From: Streptomyces sp. MUM 2J
Lineage (GTDB): Bacteria > Actinomycetota > Actinomycetes > Streptomycetales > Streptomycetaceae
Direction of reading: 5' to 3'
Length of the DNA: 64,000 nt
NCBI RefSeq assembly: GCF_022414535.1
Contig: NZ_JADWYM010000003.1
Coordinates: 124,001-188,000, forward strand
The translations under genes were made by a program, and so were the position numbers. Below the pieces are notes generated by a model. The model did no database searches. It was not told where the DNA came from and saw only the letters and a program-made list of their open reading frames with translations. Shown in pieces: positions 16,055 to 24,810 of the stretch. The number at the start of each line of letters is the position of its first letter. Positions within the stretch are counted from its first letter, which is position 1.

Positions 16055-17017
16055 TCAGCCCTTGCGGGTCTTGACCTCGTCGGTGAGCTGCGGGACGACG
16101 TCGAACAGGTCGCCGACGACGCCGTAGTCGACCAGCTCGAAGATCGGGGCCTCGGGGTCCTTGTTGATGGCCACGATGGTCTTCGAGGTCTGCATGCCGG
16201 CGCGGTGCTGGATCGCGCCGGAGATCCCGGAGGCGATGTACAGCTGCGGGGACACGCTCTTGCCGGTCTGGCCGACCTGGTTGGTGTGCGGGTACCAGCC
16301 CGCGTCCACCGCGGCGCGCGAGGCACCGACGGCCGCGCCGAGGGAGTCGGCGAGGGCCTCGATGATCGCGAAGTTCTCGGCACCGTTGACGCCACGGCCA
16401 CCGGAGACCACGATCGCGGCCTCGGTCAGTTCCGGACGGCCGGTCGACTCACGCGGCGTACGGCCGGTGATCTTCGTGCCGGTCGCCTTCTCGGAGAAGG
16501 ACACCTCCAGCGCCTCGACCGCGCCGGCGGCCGGGGCGGCCTCGACGGCCGCGCTGTTCGGCTTGACCGTGATCACCGGGGTGCCCCTGGAGACGCGGGA
16601 CTTGGTGGTGAAGGACGCGGCGAACACCGACTGGGTGGCCACCGGGCCCTCGCCACCGGCCTCCAGGTCGACGGCGTCGGTGATGATGCCGGAACCGATG
16701 CGCAGCGCCAGACGGGCGGCGATCTCCTTGCCCTCGGCGGAGGACGGGACCAACACGGCGGCCGGGGACACGGCGGCGACGGCGGCCTGGAGTGCGTCCA
16801 CCTTCGGGACGACCAGGTACTCGGCGTACTCGGAGGCCTCGTGGGTGAGGACCTTCACCGCGCCGTGCTCGGCGAGGGTCCCGGCGGTGCCGGCGGCGCC
16901 GTTGCCCAGCGCGACGGCGACCGGCTCGCCGATGCGGCGGGCCAGGGTCAGCAGTTCCAGGGTGGGCTTGCGGACAGCGCCGTCCACGTGGTCGACGTAG
17001 ACGAGAACTTCGGCCAT
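16055..17017 (-). CDS. etfA: Electron transfer flavoprotein subunit alpha
   Basis: The 320-residue alpha subunit of ETF opens [13 protein letters not shown] and carries the C-terminal FAD domain, with [10 protein letters not shown], the loop [15 protein letters not shown], and [13 protein letters not shown] plus [11 protein letters not shown] near the end. With the beta subunit it carries electrons from acyl-CoA dehydrogenases and similar flavoenzymes to the quinone pool. Length is normal. It follows etfB with a 60-bp gap on the same strand and ends at a strong hairpin. Confidence 0.95.
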   Translation of the reverse strand: MAEVLVYVDHVDGAVRKPTLELLTLARRIGEPVAVALGNGAAGTAGTLAEHGAVKVLTHEASEYAEYLVVPKVDALQAAVAAVSPAAVLVPSSAEGKEIAARLALRIGSGIITDAVDLEAGGEGPVATQSVFAASFTTKSRVSRGTPVITVKPNSAAVEAAPAAGAVEALEVSFSEKATGTKITGRTPRESTGRPELTEAAIVVSGGRGVNGAENFAIIEALADSLGAAVGASRAAVDAGWYPHTNQVGQTGKSVSPQLYIASGISGAIQHRAGMQTSKTIVAINKDPEAPIFELVDYGVVGDLFDVVPQLTDEVKTRKG

Positions 17018-17077
17018 GGGAATGGTTCTCCTAGCGGAAAGTGCGAAGTCTGGGGGGGCGGTGCGGGAGTCGATCCC

Positions 17078-17866
17078 TTAGATGAACTTCTGGCTCGCGA
17101 GGAACTCAGCGAGCTGCTTGCCGCCCTCGCCCTCGTCCTTGACGATCGTGCCCGCGGTGCGCGCGGGACGCTCGGCCGCGGTGTCGACGGCGGTCCAGGC
17201 GCCGTCGAGGCCCACCTCCTCGGCCTCGATGTCGAGGTCGGACAGGTCCCAGGACTCCACCGGCTTCTTCTTGGCCGCCATGATGCCCTTGAACGACGGG
17301 TAGCGGGCCTCGCCCGACTGGTCGGTGACCGACACGACGGCCGGCAGGGAGGCCTCCAGCTGCTCGGAGGCGGTGTCGCCGTCACGGCTGCCCGTGACGA
17401 CGCCGCCCTCGACGGACACCTCGGACAGCAGCGTGACCTGCGGGACGCCCAGGCGCTCGGCGACCAGCGCCGGCACGACGCCCATGGTGCCGTCGGTGGA
17501 AGCCATGCCGGAGACGACCAGGTCGAAGCCGGCCTTCTCGACGGCCTTGGCCAGCACCAGGGAGGTGCCGATGGCGTCCGTGCCGTGCAGGTCGTCGTCC
17601 TCGACGTGGATCGCCTTGTCGGCACCCATGGACAGCGCCTTGCGCAGCGCGTCCTTGGCGTCCTCCGGGCCCACGGTCAGGACGGTGACCTCGACGTCGT
17701 CGTCGGAGTTCTCTGCGATCTGCAGCGCCTGCTCCACGGCGTACTCGTCCAGCTCGGAGAGCAGACCGTCCACGTCGTCCCGGTCGACGGTCAGGTCATC
17801 GGCGAAGTGCCGGTCGCCAGTGGCGTCGGGCACGTACTTCACAGTGACAACGATCCTCAAGCTCAC
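17078..17866 (-). CDS. etfB: Electron transfer flavoprotein subunit beta
   Basis: The 262-residue beta subunit opens SLRIVVTVKYVPD after a GTG start and shows the family signature V-E-x-A-L near residue 45 and the AMP-site segment DLVVSGMASTDGTMG. The recognition loop usual in beta subunits follows at about 190-210 (YPSFKGIMAAKKKP). It pairs with the downstream alpha subunit. The GTG at 17866 has GGAG a few bases upstream. A palindrome overlaps its probable -10 region. Confidence 0.95.
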   Translation of the reverse strand: MSLRIVVTVKYVPDATGDRHFADDLTVDRDDVDGLLSELDEYAVEQALQIAENSDDDVEVTVLTVGPEDAKDALRKALSMGADKAIHVEDDDLHGTDAIGTSLVLAKAVEKAGFDLVVSGMASTDGTMGVVPALVAERLGVPQVTLLSEVSVEGGVVTGSRDGDTASEQLEASLPAVVSVTDQSGEARYPSFKGIMAAKKKPVESWDLSDLDIEAEEVGLDGAWTAVDTAAERPARTAGTIVKDEGEGGKQLAEFLASQKFI

Positions 17867-17896
17867 GCCGGCTCTCCTACTGCATCGTCATTTCTG

Positions 17897-17919
17897 GCTG
17901 CCTGCCTGCAGGCAGCATA
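17897..17919 (-). promoter_or_regulatory. Palindrome over the etfB promoter
   Basis: GCTGCCTG (17897-17904) and CAGGCAGC (17909-17916) form a perfect 8-bp dyad with a 4-bp gap. It overlaps a possible leftward -10 box TATGCT (17914-17919), about 50 bp before the etfB start. No convincing -35 was found. It may be an operator for a repressor of the etf operon. Confidence 0.4.
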
Positions 17920-18085
17920 GGCGCCTGTAAGCGGCCGATCCCGGTCCGGGGCGACCCGCGCTCCGGCCGAAATATTACTCGTCAGTACACCCAGTTCGTG
18001 CCCGCTAAGCAAGCGCTTTGAACTGTGACCTTTGCAACGCAGCGTAACCGGAACTCGACGAGAGTGCAGGACGGCCGTTGAGTGA

Positions 18086-18595
18086 TCAATCGCGCAGCGC
18101 GGTGAATCGTCCCTGGTGGTAGAGGAGGGGGCGACCGGGGCCGGTGGGATCGCCCATGACGACCTCGGCGAGCACGACGCGGTGGTCGCCGGCCGGCACC
18201 CGTGCGGCGACGCGGCACACCAGCCAGGCGAGCACGCCGTCGAGGACGGGCACGCCCTGCGGACCCTCGTTCCAGTTGGTGGGGGTGCCGAAGCGGTCGG
18301 CGCCGCTGCGGGCGAAGGTGGCGGCCAGCTCCTGCTGGTGCTCACCGAGTATGTGGACGCCCACGTGCTCGGCCATCGACATCGCGGGCCAGCTGGAGGC
18401 GCCGGTGCCGATGCCGAACGACAGCATCGGGGGATCCGCGGAGACGGAGGTGAGGGAGGTGGCGGTGAAACCGACCGGGCCGTCGGCTCCTCGCGCGGTG
18501 ATCACGGCGACTCCCGCGGCGTGCCGCCGGAAGACGGAGCGCAGGAGGTCGGGAGAGGCGGTGTGCGGGGTGGCCAGTTCGGGCGTGGCCGTCAT
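18086..18595 (-). CDS. Flavin reductase family protein
   Basis: The 169-residue protein matches the flavin reductase-like (split-barrel FMN-binding) domain: the start L-R-S-V-F-R-R-H-A-A-G-V-A-V-I-T, then G-F-T-A-T-S-L-T-S-V-S-A-D-P-P, a typical flavin-binding strand, and SWPAM. Such proteins give reduced flavin to two-component monooxygenases. No monooxygenase partner lies nearby. The ATG at 18595 is used, since AAGGAC precedes it and the domain starts about 15 residues in; an upstream ATG in frame at 18658 would add a non-conserved extension. Confidence 0.85.
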   Translation of the reverse strand: MTATPELATPHTASPDLLRSVFRRHAAGVAVITARGADGPVGFTATSLTSVSADPPMLSFGIGTGASSWPAMSMAEHVGVHILGEHQQELAATFARSGADRFGTPTNWNEGPQGVPVLDGVLAWLVCRVAARVPAGDHRVVLAEVVMGDPTGPGRPLLYHQGRFTALRD

Positions 18596-18803
18596 GGAGT
18601 TGTCCTTCTGCCGGGGATGACGAGCGGATGCGTGACTGCTCAGCGGCCCGGACAGCACGCGCTCGCGGTGCGGGCGAGGTCGACGTGGAGGCGACCGTGG
18701 AGAAGGAGTTCCGAAGGCACAGGGTCAGGCTGACGATAGTGAGTGTGCTCAGTCAAGCACGTTCCGCGATGTGGGAGATGGCTCACTCGGACCCCCGGGC
18801 GGT

Positions 18804-19130
18804 TCACACGGCCTCGCCCAGTGCCGCGATCACGTCGGCCTTGCGGGGCTGCCCGGCGGCACGCCGCACCACGCGGCCGCCGGAGTCGAGCACCAGCACG
18901 GTCGGCGTCCTGCGGACACCGAGGTCACGCACCAGCTCCAGCCGGGCCTCGGCGTCGATCTCGATGTGCGCCACGCCGGGGACCAGGCCGGCCACCTCAC
19001 CGAGGATCCGCCGCGTGGCCCGGCAGGGGGCGCAGAACGCGCTGGAGAACTGCACGAGGCTCGCGCGCTCGCCGAGGGCGGCGCCCAGCTCGGCCGCCGT
19101 CAGCCGCTCCTCCTCGCCGTGCCTGTGCAC
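18804..19130 (-). CDS. Thioredoxin family protein
   Basis: The 108-residue form has the active site FCAPC (C33 and C36), a cis-proline after T75, and full thioredoxin length. I place the start at the GTG at 19130, which has GGGAGG 6 bp upstream; an ATG at 19247 would add 39 Arg/Gly-rich residues unlike a protein segment. From memory, Streptomyces relatives often have an N-terminal membrane anchor before a similar domain; no hydrophobic segment is present here. Role: disulfide exchange in the cytoplasm, or at the membrane if an anchor was lost. Confidence 0.75.
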   Translation of the reverse strand: MHRHGEEERLTAAELGAALGERASLVQFSSAFCAPCRATRRILGEVAGLVPGVAHIEIDAEARLELVRDLGVRRTPTVLVLDSGGRVVRRAAGQPRKADVIAALGEAV

Positions 19131-19460
19131 CGCCGCCCTCCCGCCGCTCCCGTCACCTGTCCCCGCGCTTCCAGCACCCGTCCCCCGCCCCTCCCGGCGC
19201 CGGCCCCGCCCTTCCTTCCTTTCCTTCCCTGCCCACCGGTCCGTCATCCGTACCGGGTTCCGGGCACGGCGAGGAGGGCCCGTTCCGGCTCGGGACAGGC
19301 GGTCCCGGAGCGCGCGACACGCCGCCGACCGGCGGACCGACGTGACGAGGATCTCGCCGCCGAGGGGCACGCGGGCTGGCTCCCGGCGCGTTCTTGGGGC
19401 ACGATCTGCGACATGCCGTGAACCTACGGCTGCGTAACTTTCCCCGCCGGGAGTTCCCCT
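19131..19460. other. Gene-poor stretch upstream of the acyltransferase
   Basis: This 330-bp stretch between divergent genes includes a pyrimidine-rich track (CCTTCCTTCCTTTCC near 19210) and no supportable gene. It must contain promoters for the thioredoxin gene and, on its right, the 14-bp repeat block before the acyltransferase. Confidence 0.45.
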
Positions 19461-19529
19461 TCCCTGGCAGAGAGTCCCTGGCACAGCGGCCCGGTACCCG
19501 GTCCCTGGCACAGAGTCCCTGACAGAGAA
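19461..19529 (+). repeat. 14-bp direct repeats ending at a start codon
   Basis: Four copies of a 14-mer TCCCTGGCACAGAG lie at 19461, 19475, 19502 and 19516. They form two abutting pairs (period 14 bp) separated by 13 bp, and the last ends 2 bp before the acyltransferase ATG at 19532. Copies differ at one to four positions. They take the place of a normal Shine-Dalgarno region, although the last copies carry AGAGAAG. Confidence 0.75.
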
Positions 19530-19531
19530 GC

Positions 19532-20293
19532 ATGGCAGAGAAGAAGGAAGGGTCCGCCCCGCCCATGGCTGAGCTCGTCTACCGTCCCGTCATCGGTTTC
19601 GCCCGCACGCTGTTCAAGGTGTGGGACCTCAAGATCGACTGCCGTGGTTCGGAGAACATCCCCCGCTCGGGCGGCGCCGTGCTGGTCAGCAACCACATCA
19701 GCTACCTCGACTTCGTCTTCAACGGGCTCGCGGCGCTCCCCCAGAAGCGCCTCGTGCGGTTCATGGCCAAGGAGTCCGTCTTCCGGCACAGGGTCTCCGG
19801 TCCGCTGATGCGCGGGATGAAGCACATCCCGGTGGACCGCAAGCAGGGCGAGGCGGCCTACGCCCACGCGCTGGACTCGCTGCGGTCCGGTGAGATCGTC
19901 GGGGTGTTCCCGGAGGCCACCATCTCGCCGTCGTTCACGCTGAAGAGCTTCAAGTCGGGCGCCGCCCGGCTGGCCCAGGAGGCGGGCGTTCCGCTCATCC
20001 CCATGGCCGTGTGGGGCACGCAGCGCCTGTGGACCAAGGGACACCCGCGCAACTTCAAGCGCAGCCACATCCCCGTCACCATCCGGGTGGGCGAGCCGGT
20101 GGAGGCCCCCCGCGACCAGTACGCCGGGGCGATCACCCGCCGGCTGCGCGAGCGGGTGCAGGAACTGCTGGAGGCCGCCCAGCGCGCCTACCCCGTACGC
20201 CCCAAGGGGCAGGACGACACCTGGTGGATGCCCGCCCACCTCGGGGGCACGGCGCCCACACCGGACCAGGTACGGGCGGCGGAGGCGGGCTGA
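19532..20293 (+). CDS. Lysophospholipid acyltransferase (PlsC-like)
   Basis: The 253-residue acyltransferase has the catalytic motif H55-ISYL-D60, the second motif around MAKESVF (arginine at 77), and FPEATIS with E128 in the acceptor-phosphate site. It ends with a conserved D-D-T-W-W-M-P tail seen in actinobacterial 1-acylglycerol-3-phosphate acyltransferases. It should transfer acyl groups to lysophosphatidate or a related lysolipid at the membrane inner face. No strong transmembrane helix is visible. The ATG directly follows the 14-bp repeat block. Confidence 0.9.
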   Translation: MAEKKEGSAPPMAELVYRPVIGFARTLFKVWDLKIDCRGSENIPRSGGAVLVSNHISYLDFVFNGLAALPQKRLVRFMAKESVFRHRVSGPLMRGMKHIPVDRKQGEAAYAHALDSLRSGEIVGVFPEATISPSFTLKSFKSGAARLAQEAGVPLIPMAVWGTQRLWTKGHPRNFKRSHIPVTIRVGEPVEAPRDQYAGAITRRLRERVQELLEAAQRAYPVRPKGQDDTWWMPAHLGGTAPTPDQVRAAEAG

Positions 20294-20628
20294 CCCGACG
20301 GTCGCCCCGGGCCGGGACACTCGCCGAAGGCGTCGGCCGGGTCCCCGGCCGGACCGGTCCGCGCGGTGAACCGCCGGGGCGGAGGGCATGTCCGCCCCGG
20401 GAGGCCCCTGTCCTCCGTCGAGCGGACTGCGGGGCCCCGGGCTCGCGGCGGGTTCCGTCTGCGGCGCGACGGCGGTGCCGTGGGCCCGCCTCGGAGCGTG
20501 GCGGGGATCGACGCCGGAGGTGCGACCGGTCGGATCTTCCTGGATCAGCCGCATGCCGGCGGGCATGGGAATGCGATCACCCGCGCTTCAATGGCTCTAC
20601 AGGTGATCACATATCTGTGCAACACGGG
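20294..20628. other. Convergent intergenic region, 335 bp
   Basis: A tight GC hairpin at about 20333-20352 may end the acyltransferase transcript. Near the other end, GATCACC (20575-20581) repeats inverted as GGTGATC (20602-20608) and may serve the leftward operon as a weak terminator. The final about 70 bp are less GC-rich than the rest. I see no gene with coding character. Confidence 0.45.
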
Positions 20629-21699
20629 CTAGCGCGCCATCTCCTCCTTCAGTGCCGCCACGAACGCGTCGACGTCGTCCGCCGTCGTGTCGAAGGCGCA
20701 CATCCAGCGGACCACGCCTGCCGCCTCGTCCCAGAAGTAGAAGCGGAATCGCTTCTGCAGGCGCTCGCTCACCTCGTTCGGGAGCTTGGCGAAGACAGCG
20801 TTGGCCTGGACCGGGTAGAGGATCTCCGCGCCGTGCACGGCGCGGACGCCCTCGGCCAGTCGCTGGGCCATCTCGTTGGCGTGGCGCGCGTTGCGCAGCC
20901 ACAGGTCCTTGGCCAGCAGCGCCTCCAGCTGCACCGAGACGAAGCGCATCTTGGACGCCAGCTGCATCGACAGCTTCCGCAGGTGCCGCATCCGCCGTAC
21001 GGCGTCCTGGTTGATGACGACGACCGCCTCGCCGAACACCGCGCCGTTCTTCGTCCCGCCGAGGGAGAGGATGTCGACGCCGACGGCGTTGGTGAACGTC
21101 CTCATCGGCACGTCCAGCGAGGCCGCCGCATTGGCTATCCGGGAACCGTCCAGGTGCACCTTCATGCCGTGGGCGTGGGCCTGATCGCAGATCGCGCGGA
21201 TCTCCTCGGGCGTGTAGAGCGTGCCCAGCTCGGTGCTCTGGGTGATCGAGACCACCTGCGGCATCGCGCGGTGCTCGTCCTCCCAGCCCCAGGCCTGCCG
21301 GTCGATCAGCTCAGGGGTGAGCTTGCCGTCCGGCGTGGGCACGGTGAGCAGCTTCAGACCTCCCATCCGCTCGGGGGCTCCGCCCTCGTCGACGTTGATG
21401 TGGGCGCTCTCGGCGCAGATCACCGCGCCCCAGCGGTCGGTGACCGCCTGGAGCGCGACGACGTTGGCGCCGGTGCCGTTGAAGACCGGGAAGGCCTCCG
21501 CCGTGGGACCGAAATGGCTGCGGATGATCCGCTGGAGGTTCTCCGTGTAGACGTCCTCGCCGTACGCGACCTGGTGACCGCCGTTGGCCAGGGCCAGGGC
21601 GGCCATCACCTCCGGGTGCGCCCCCGCGTAGTTGTCGCTGGCGAATCCGCGCACCTCGGGGTCGTGGTGGCGGCGGGCGTCGGTCTTCGGGGGGTTCAC
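20629..21699 (-). CDS. Low-specificity L-threonine aldolase (PLP enzyme)
   Basis: The 356-residue fold-type I PLP enzyme has the family opening FASDNYAGAHPEVMAAL, a substrate-loop His in E-S-A-H-I-N, D-G-S-R-I-A-N-A, and the Schiff-base lysine in SLGGTKNGA. It should cleave L-threonine or L-allo-threonine to glycine and acetaldehyde, or work as a related beta-hydroxy amino acid lyase. The GTG start at 21699 overlaps the stop of the preceding SDR gene by the sequence GTGA, implying translational coupling in the DUF6421 / SDR / aldolase operon. Confidence 0.85.
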   Translation of the reverse strand: MNPPKTDARRHHDPEVRGFASDNYAGAHPEVMAALALANGGHQVAYGEDVYTENLQRIIRSHFGPTAEAFPVFNGTGANVVALQAVTDRWGAVICAESAHINVDEGGAPERMGGLKLLTVPTPDGKLTPELIDRQAWGWEDEHRAMPQVVSITQSTELGTLYTPEEIRAICDQAHAHGMKVHLDGSRIANAAASLDVPMRTFTNAVGVDILSLGGTKNGAVFGEAVVVINQDAVRRMRHLRKLSMQLASKMRFVSVQLEALLAKDLWLRNARHANEMAQRLAEGVRAVHGAEILYPVQANAVFAKLPNEVSERLQKRFRFYFWDEAAGVVRWMCAFDTTADDVDAFVAALKEEMAR

Positions 21700-22442
21700 G
21701 GCTTCTCGGTGAGCCACAGACGCTGTCCGTTCACTTCCGCGGCGGGCTTGTCCCAGACGCCGACGATCGCCTCGGCAAGGTCCTTGACGTCTGTGAAGCC
21801 CGCGAACTTCGCGTTGGGGCGATCGGCGCGCATCGCGTCGTGCACCAACGCCTTCACCACCAGGATGGCAGCCGCCGACGTGGGCCCCTGCTCGCCCCCG
21901 GCCTTGCGGAAGTAGTCGGCCATCGCCAGCGTCCACGCCTCGGCGGCGGCCTTGCCCGCGGCGTAGGCGGCGTTGCCCGCGGTGGGCCGGCTCGCGCCCG
22001 CAGCGCTGATGAGCAGGTACCGGCCGCGGTCGCTGCGCTGGATCGCCTCGTGGAAGGCCAGGGAGGTGTGCTGGACGGTGCGGATGAGCAGCAGCTCCAG
22101 GAAGTCCCAGTCGTCCAGGCTGGTCTTGGTGAAGGTCTCGCTGCCGCGCCAGCCGCCGACGAGGTGGACCAGGCCGTCGACGCGGCCGAACTCCTTCTCG
22201 GTGCGGGTGGCCCAGTCGCGGGTGGCCTCCAGGTCGAGCAGATCGACGGTCTCGCCGGTGACGGTCGCGCCGCCGGAGGCGTAGCGCGCCGCGTCCACGG
22301 CCTCCGCCAGCCGCTCCGGGTCGTTGTCGGCGCCGACGACGACGGCGCCGGCCTCCGCCAGCCGGAGCAGGGCCGCCCGGCCGGCGGGCCCGCCCGCGCC
22401 GGCGACCGCGATCACCGCACCCCTGAGAGCCCCGTTCCCCAT
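21696..22442 (-). CDS. SDR family oxidoreductase
   Basis: The 248-residue short-chain dehydrogenase has the cofactor motif AGAGGPAG near the N terminus, a V-H-L-V-G-G-W strand end, and the catalytic Y-A-A-G-K with the preceding Ser in ISAAGAS. It should be NAD(P)-linked; the substrate is unknown. I prefer the ATG at 22442, because AGGAGG lies 8 bp upstream; a GTG at 22487, overlapping the previous stop as GTGA, is possible and adds 15 residues. It is the middle gene of the coupled operon. Confidence 0.8.
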   Translation of the reverse strand: MGNGALRGAVIAVAGAGGPAGRAALLRLAEAGAVVVGADNDPERLAEAVDAARYASGGATVTGETVDLLDLEATRDWATRTEKEFGRVDGLVHLVGGWRGSETFTKTSLDDWDFLELLLIRTVQHTSLAFHEAIQRSDRGRYLLISAAGASRPTAGNAAYAAGKAAAEAWTLAMADYFRKAGGEQGPTSAAAILVVKALVHDAMRADRPNAKFAGFTDVKDLAEAIVGVWDKPAAEVNGQRLWLTEKP

Positions 22443-22483
22443 GTTCCTCGCCTCCTGAGCAGTGTTCTCGGTACGCCGGTCGC

Positions 22484-23881
22484 TCACGCGGCGACCTGCT
22501 CGGCGCTGTCCGCGGTGATGCCCTTCGTCTGGGCGATCACGTTCTTCAGCTTCTTGGACAGGGCCTCATAGAACATGCTCAGCGGAAACTCGTCAGGAAG
22601 CACGTCATCGACGAGCTTGCGCGGGGGCAGGGACAGGTCGAGGGCGTCGGGACCCTTGGCCCACGTCGAGCCGGGGTGCGGGGAGAGGTAGGCGGAGACC
22701 AGCTCGTAGCCGGCGAACCAGTGGACCAGCTTGGGGCGGTCGATGCCGTCGCGGTAGAGCTTCTCGATCTCGGCACACAGCTCGTTGGTGACCTGCGGGG
22801 CGCGCTGCCAGTCGATGGACAGCTTGTTGTCGGTCCAGCGCACCACGTCGTGCTTGTGCAGGTAGGCGAAGAGCAGCTGGCCGCCGAGCCCGTCGTAGTT
22901 GCGGACGCGGTCGCCGGTGACCGGGAAGCGGAACATCCGGTCGAACAGCACGGCGTACTGCACGTCACGGGCCTGCGGGACGCCGTCGGCCTCCAGCTTC
23001 ACGGCCTCCTTGAAGGCGGTGAGGTCGCAGCGCAGCTCCTCCAGGCCGTACATCCAGAACGGCTGGCGCTGCTTGATCATGAAGGGGTCGAACGGCAGGT
23101 CGCCGTGGCTGTGGGTGCGGTCGTGGACCATGTCCCACAGGACGAAGGCCTCCTCACAGCGCTTCTGGTCGTGGACCATCGCGGCGATGTCCTCGGGCAG
23201 CTCCAGGCCGAGGATGCCGACGGCGGCGTCGGTGACGCGGCGGAAGCGGGCGGCCTCGCGGTCGCAGAAGATGCCGCCCCAGGAGAAGCGTTCCGGCGCC
23301 TCGCGGACCGCGATCGTCTCGGGGAAGAGGACGGCGGAGTTGGTGTCGTAGCCGGCCGTGAAGTCCTCGAAGGTGATGCCGCAGAACAACGGGTTGTCGT
23401 AGCGGGTGCGCTCCAGCTCGGCCAGCCACTCGGGCCAGACCATGCGCAGCACGACCGCCTCCAGGTTGCGGTCGGGGTTGCCGTTCTGGGTGTACATCGG
23501 GAAGACGACCAGGTGCTGCAGGCCGTCCGCACGGCGGGCGGCGGGCTGGAAGGCGAGCAGCGAGTCGAGGAAGTCGGGCACCTCGAAACCGCCCTCGGAC
23601 CACCGCTGGAGGTCCTTGGCCAGAGCCTCGTGGTAGGCGGCGTCGTGGGGCAGCAGCGGGGACAGCTCCTGCACGGCCTCGATCACCCGGCGCAGCGCGG
23701 CCTCCGCGTCGGCACGGGCCGGCGCGCCGTCGGCCTCGAAGTCGATCGAGCCGTCCTTCGACTGCCAGGGCCGGATCTGCTCCACGGCATCCTTGAGCCG
23801 GGGCCAGGCGGGGTTCTCGACCACCCTGCTCACCGGAGGAACCTGCTCCCCCGAACCCACCTGCACAAGAATTTCCGTCAT
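22484..23881 (-). CDS. DUF6421 protein, putative metal-binding
   Basis: The 465-residue protein is of a family I recall as DUF6421. It has no signal peptide or membrane span. The most striking segment is W249-DMVHDRTH-257, followed about 25 residues later by E281-E-L-x-x-D286, and an L-H-K-H-D at 341-345. This spacing of His, Asp and Glu looks like a metal site, but no known enzyme family is implied. It leads the operon with an SDR and a threonine aldolase, so it may act on an amino acid derivative. GGAGG sits just before the ATG. Confidence 0.75.
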   Translation of the reverse strand: MTEILVQVGSGEQVPPVSRVVENPAWPRLKDAVEQIRPWQSKDGSIDFEADGAPARADAEAALRRVIEAVQELSPLLPHDAAYHEALAKDLQRWSEGGFEVPDFLDSLLAFQPAARRADGLQHLVVFPMYTQNGNPDRNLEAVVLRMVWPEWLAELERTRYDNPLFCGITFEDFTAGYDTNSAVLFPETIAVREAPERFSWGGIFCDREAARFRRVTDAAVGILGLELPEDIAAMVHDQKRCEEAFVLWDMVHDRTHSHGDLPFDPFMIKQRQPFWMYGLEELRCDLTAFKEAVKLEADGVPQARDVQYAVLFDRMFRFPVTGDRVRNYDGLGGQLLFAYLHKHDVVRWTDNKLSIDWQRAPQVTNELCAEIEKLYRDGIDRPKLVHWFAGYELVSAYLSPHPGSTWAKGPDALDLSLPPRKLVDDVLPDEFPLSMFYEALSKKLKNVIAQTKGITADSAEQVAA

Positions 23882-23916
23882 GTCCCATCCTCCACGGGAG
23901 AAGCTCGCGTAAGGAC

Positions 23917-23970
23917 ACCGTAGGCATATGCGGTTTCTTCCAGCAAGAGGAGTATCAGGAAATTATCCTG
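23917..23970 (-). promoter_or_regulatory. Promoter of the DUF6421 operon with upstream palindrome
   Basis: Read leftward, a -35 TTGCTG (23941-23946) and -10 TACGGT (23917-23922) are 18 bp apart. Just upstream of the -35 lies the palindrome CAGGA-AATTA-TCCTG (23956-23970), an unusually AT-rich core for this genome. The position suggests an activator site. The regulator is unknown. Confidence 0.5.
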
Positions 23971-24111
23971 CGGACCCCCGGCCTTCACCGCAGGTTTTCC
24001 TGCCAGAGGGTCCGGGAAGGGATGCTTCCGCGCGCCCGCGCACATCCGGGTGCATCGTGGGAAGGGCGACTAGGCTGCGGCCCGACTGCCGTCGACGGAA
24101 GCGAGGCCACC

Positions 24112-24795
24112 TTGAACTTCCTCACCATCGGTCACCGCGGAGTCATGGGCGTCGAGCCCGAGAACACCCTGCGCTCCTTCGCCGCCGCCGAGCGCGGCGG
24201 GCTGGACGTCATCGAACTCGACCTGCACCTGAGCAAGGACGGCGCGCTGGTCGTCATGCACGACACGGACGTGGACCGCACCACGGACGGCAGCGGCCCC
24301 ATCGCCGAGAAGACCCTGGAGGAACTGCGCACGCTGGACGCGGGGCACGGAGAGCGGATCCCCGTCTTCGAGGAGGTCCTGGACGCCGTACGCGCACCGC
24401 TCCAGGCCGAGATCAAGGACGTGCGCGCCGCGCGGACGCTGGCCGCGGTGATGCGGGAACGGAACCTGGCCGAGCGGGTGGAGGTGCTGTCGTTCCACGA
24501 CGAGGCGATCGCGGAGATCGCCCGGCTCGTGCCGGGGGCGCGCACCGCGCTGGTGGCCGAGCACTACGGACCCGAAGTGGTCGACCGCGCGGTCGCCGTG
24601 GGCGCCGCGACCGTCTGCCTGGACATCCAGCGCCTCACGCTGGAAGTGGTGGAGCGGGCGCGCAAGGCGGAGCTGCGGGTGTGCGCCTGGGTGGTGAACA
24701 CGCAGCAGCATCTGCGCCTCGTCCGCGCCCTGGAGCTGGACGGCGCGACCACGGACTATCCGGACATCAAGCGCACCGGCCGCTTCACCGCGTGA
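24112..24795 (+). CDS. Glycerophosphodiester phosphodiesterase
   Basis: The 227-residue GDPD domain protein has the opening TIGHRGVMGVEPENT (catalytic His and substrate Arg), DVIELDLHLSKDG (metal Glu and Asp), and VMHDTDVDRTT (second catalytic His). A conserved DYPDIKR closes the barrel. It hydrolyses glycerophosphodiesters to glycerol-3-phosphate plus alcohol. No signal peptide is seen, so it is likely cytoplasmic. I use the rare TTG start at 24112, since GGAAGCGAGG precedes it and the protein begins there in relatives. It converges on the GNAT gene with a 15-bp gap. Confidence 0.9.
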   Translation: MNFLTIGHRGVMGVEPENTLRSFAAAERGGLDVIELDLHLSKDGALVVMHDTDVDRTTDGSGPIAEKTLEELRTLDAGHGERIPVFEEVLDAVRAPLQAEIKDVRAARTLAAVMRERNLAERVEVLSFHDEAIAEIARLVPGARTALVAEHYGPEVVDRAVAVGAATVCLDIQRLTLEVVERARKAELRVCAWVVNTQQHLRLVRALELDGATTDYPDIKRTGRFTA

Positions 24796-24810
24796 GTGCC
24801 GCGTCCCGGG

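Noticed and set aside
20575..20608. GATCACC...GGTGATC as an operator
   Set aside because: It lies between two convergent gene ends, where an operator would have nothing to control; a weak terminator is more likely.
20366..20632. An 88-codon rightward frame after the acyltransferase
   Set aside because: Composition is Arg/Gly-rich with no ribosome site, motif or codon pattern of a gene.
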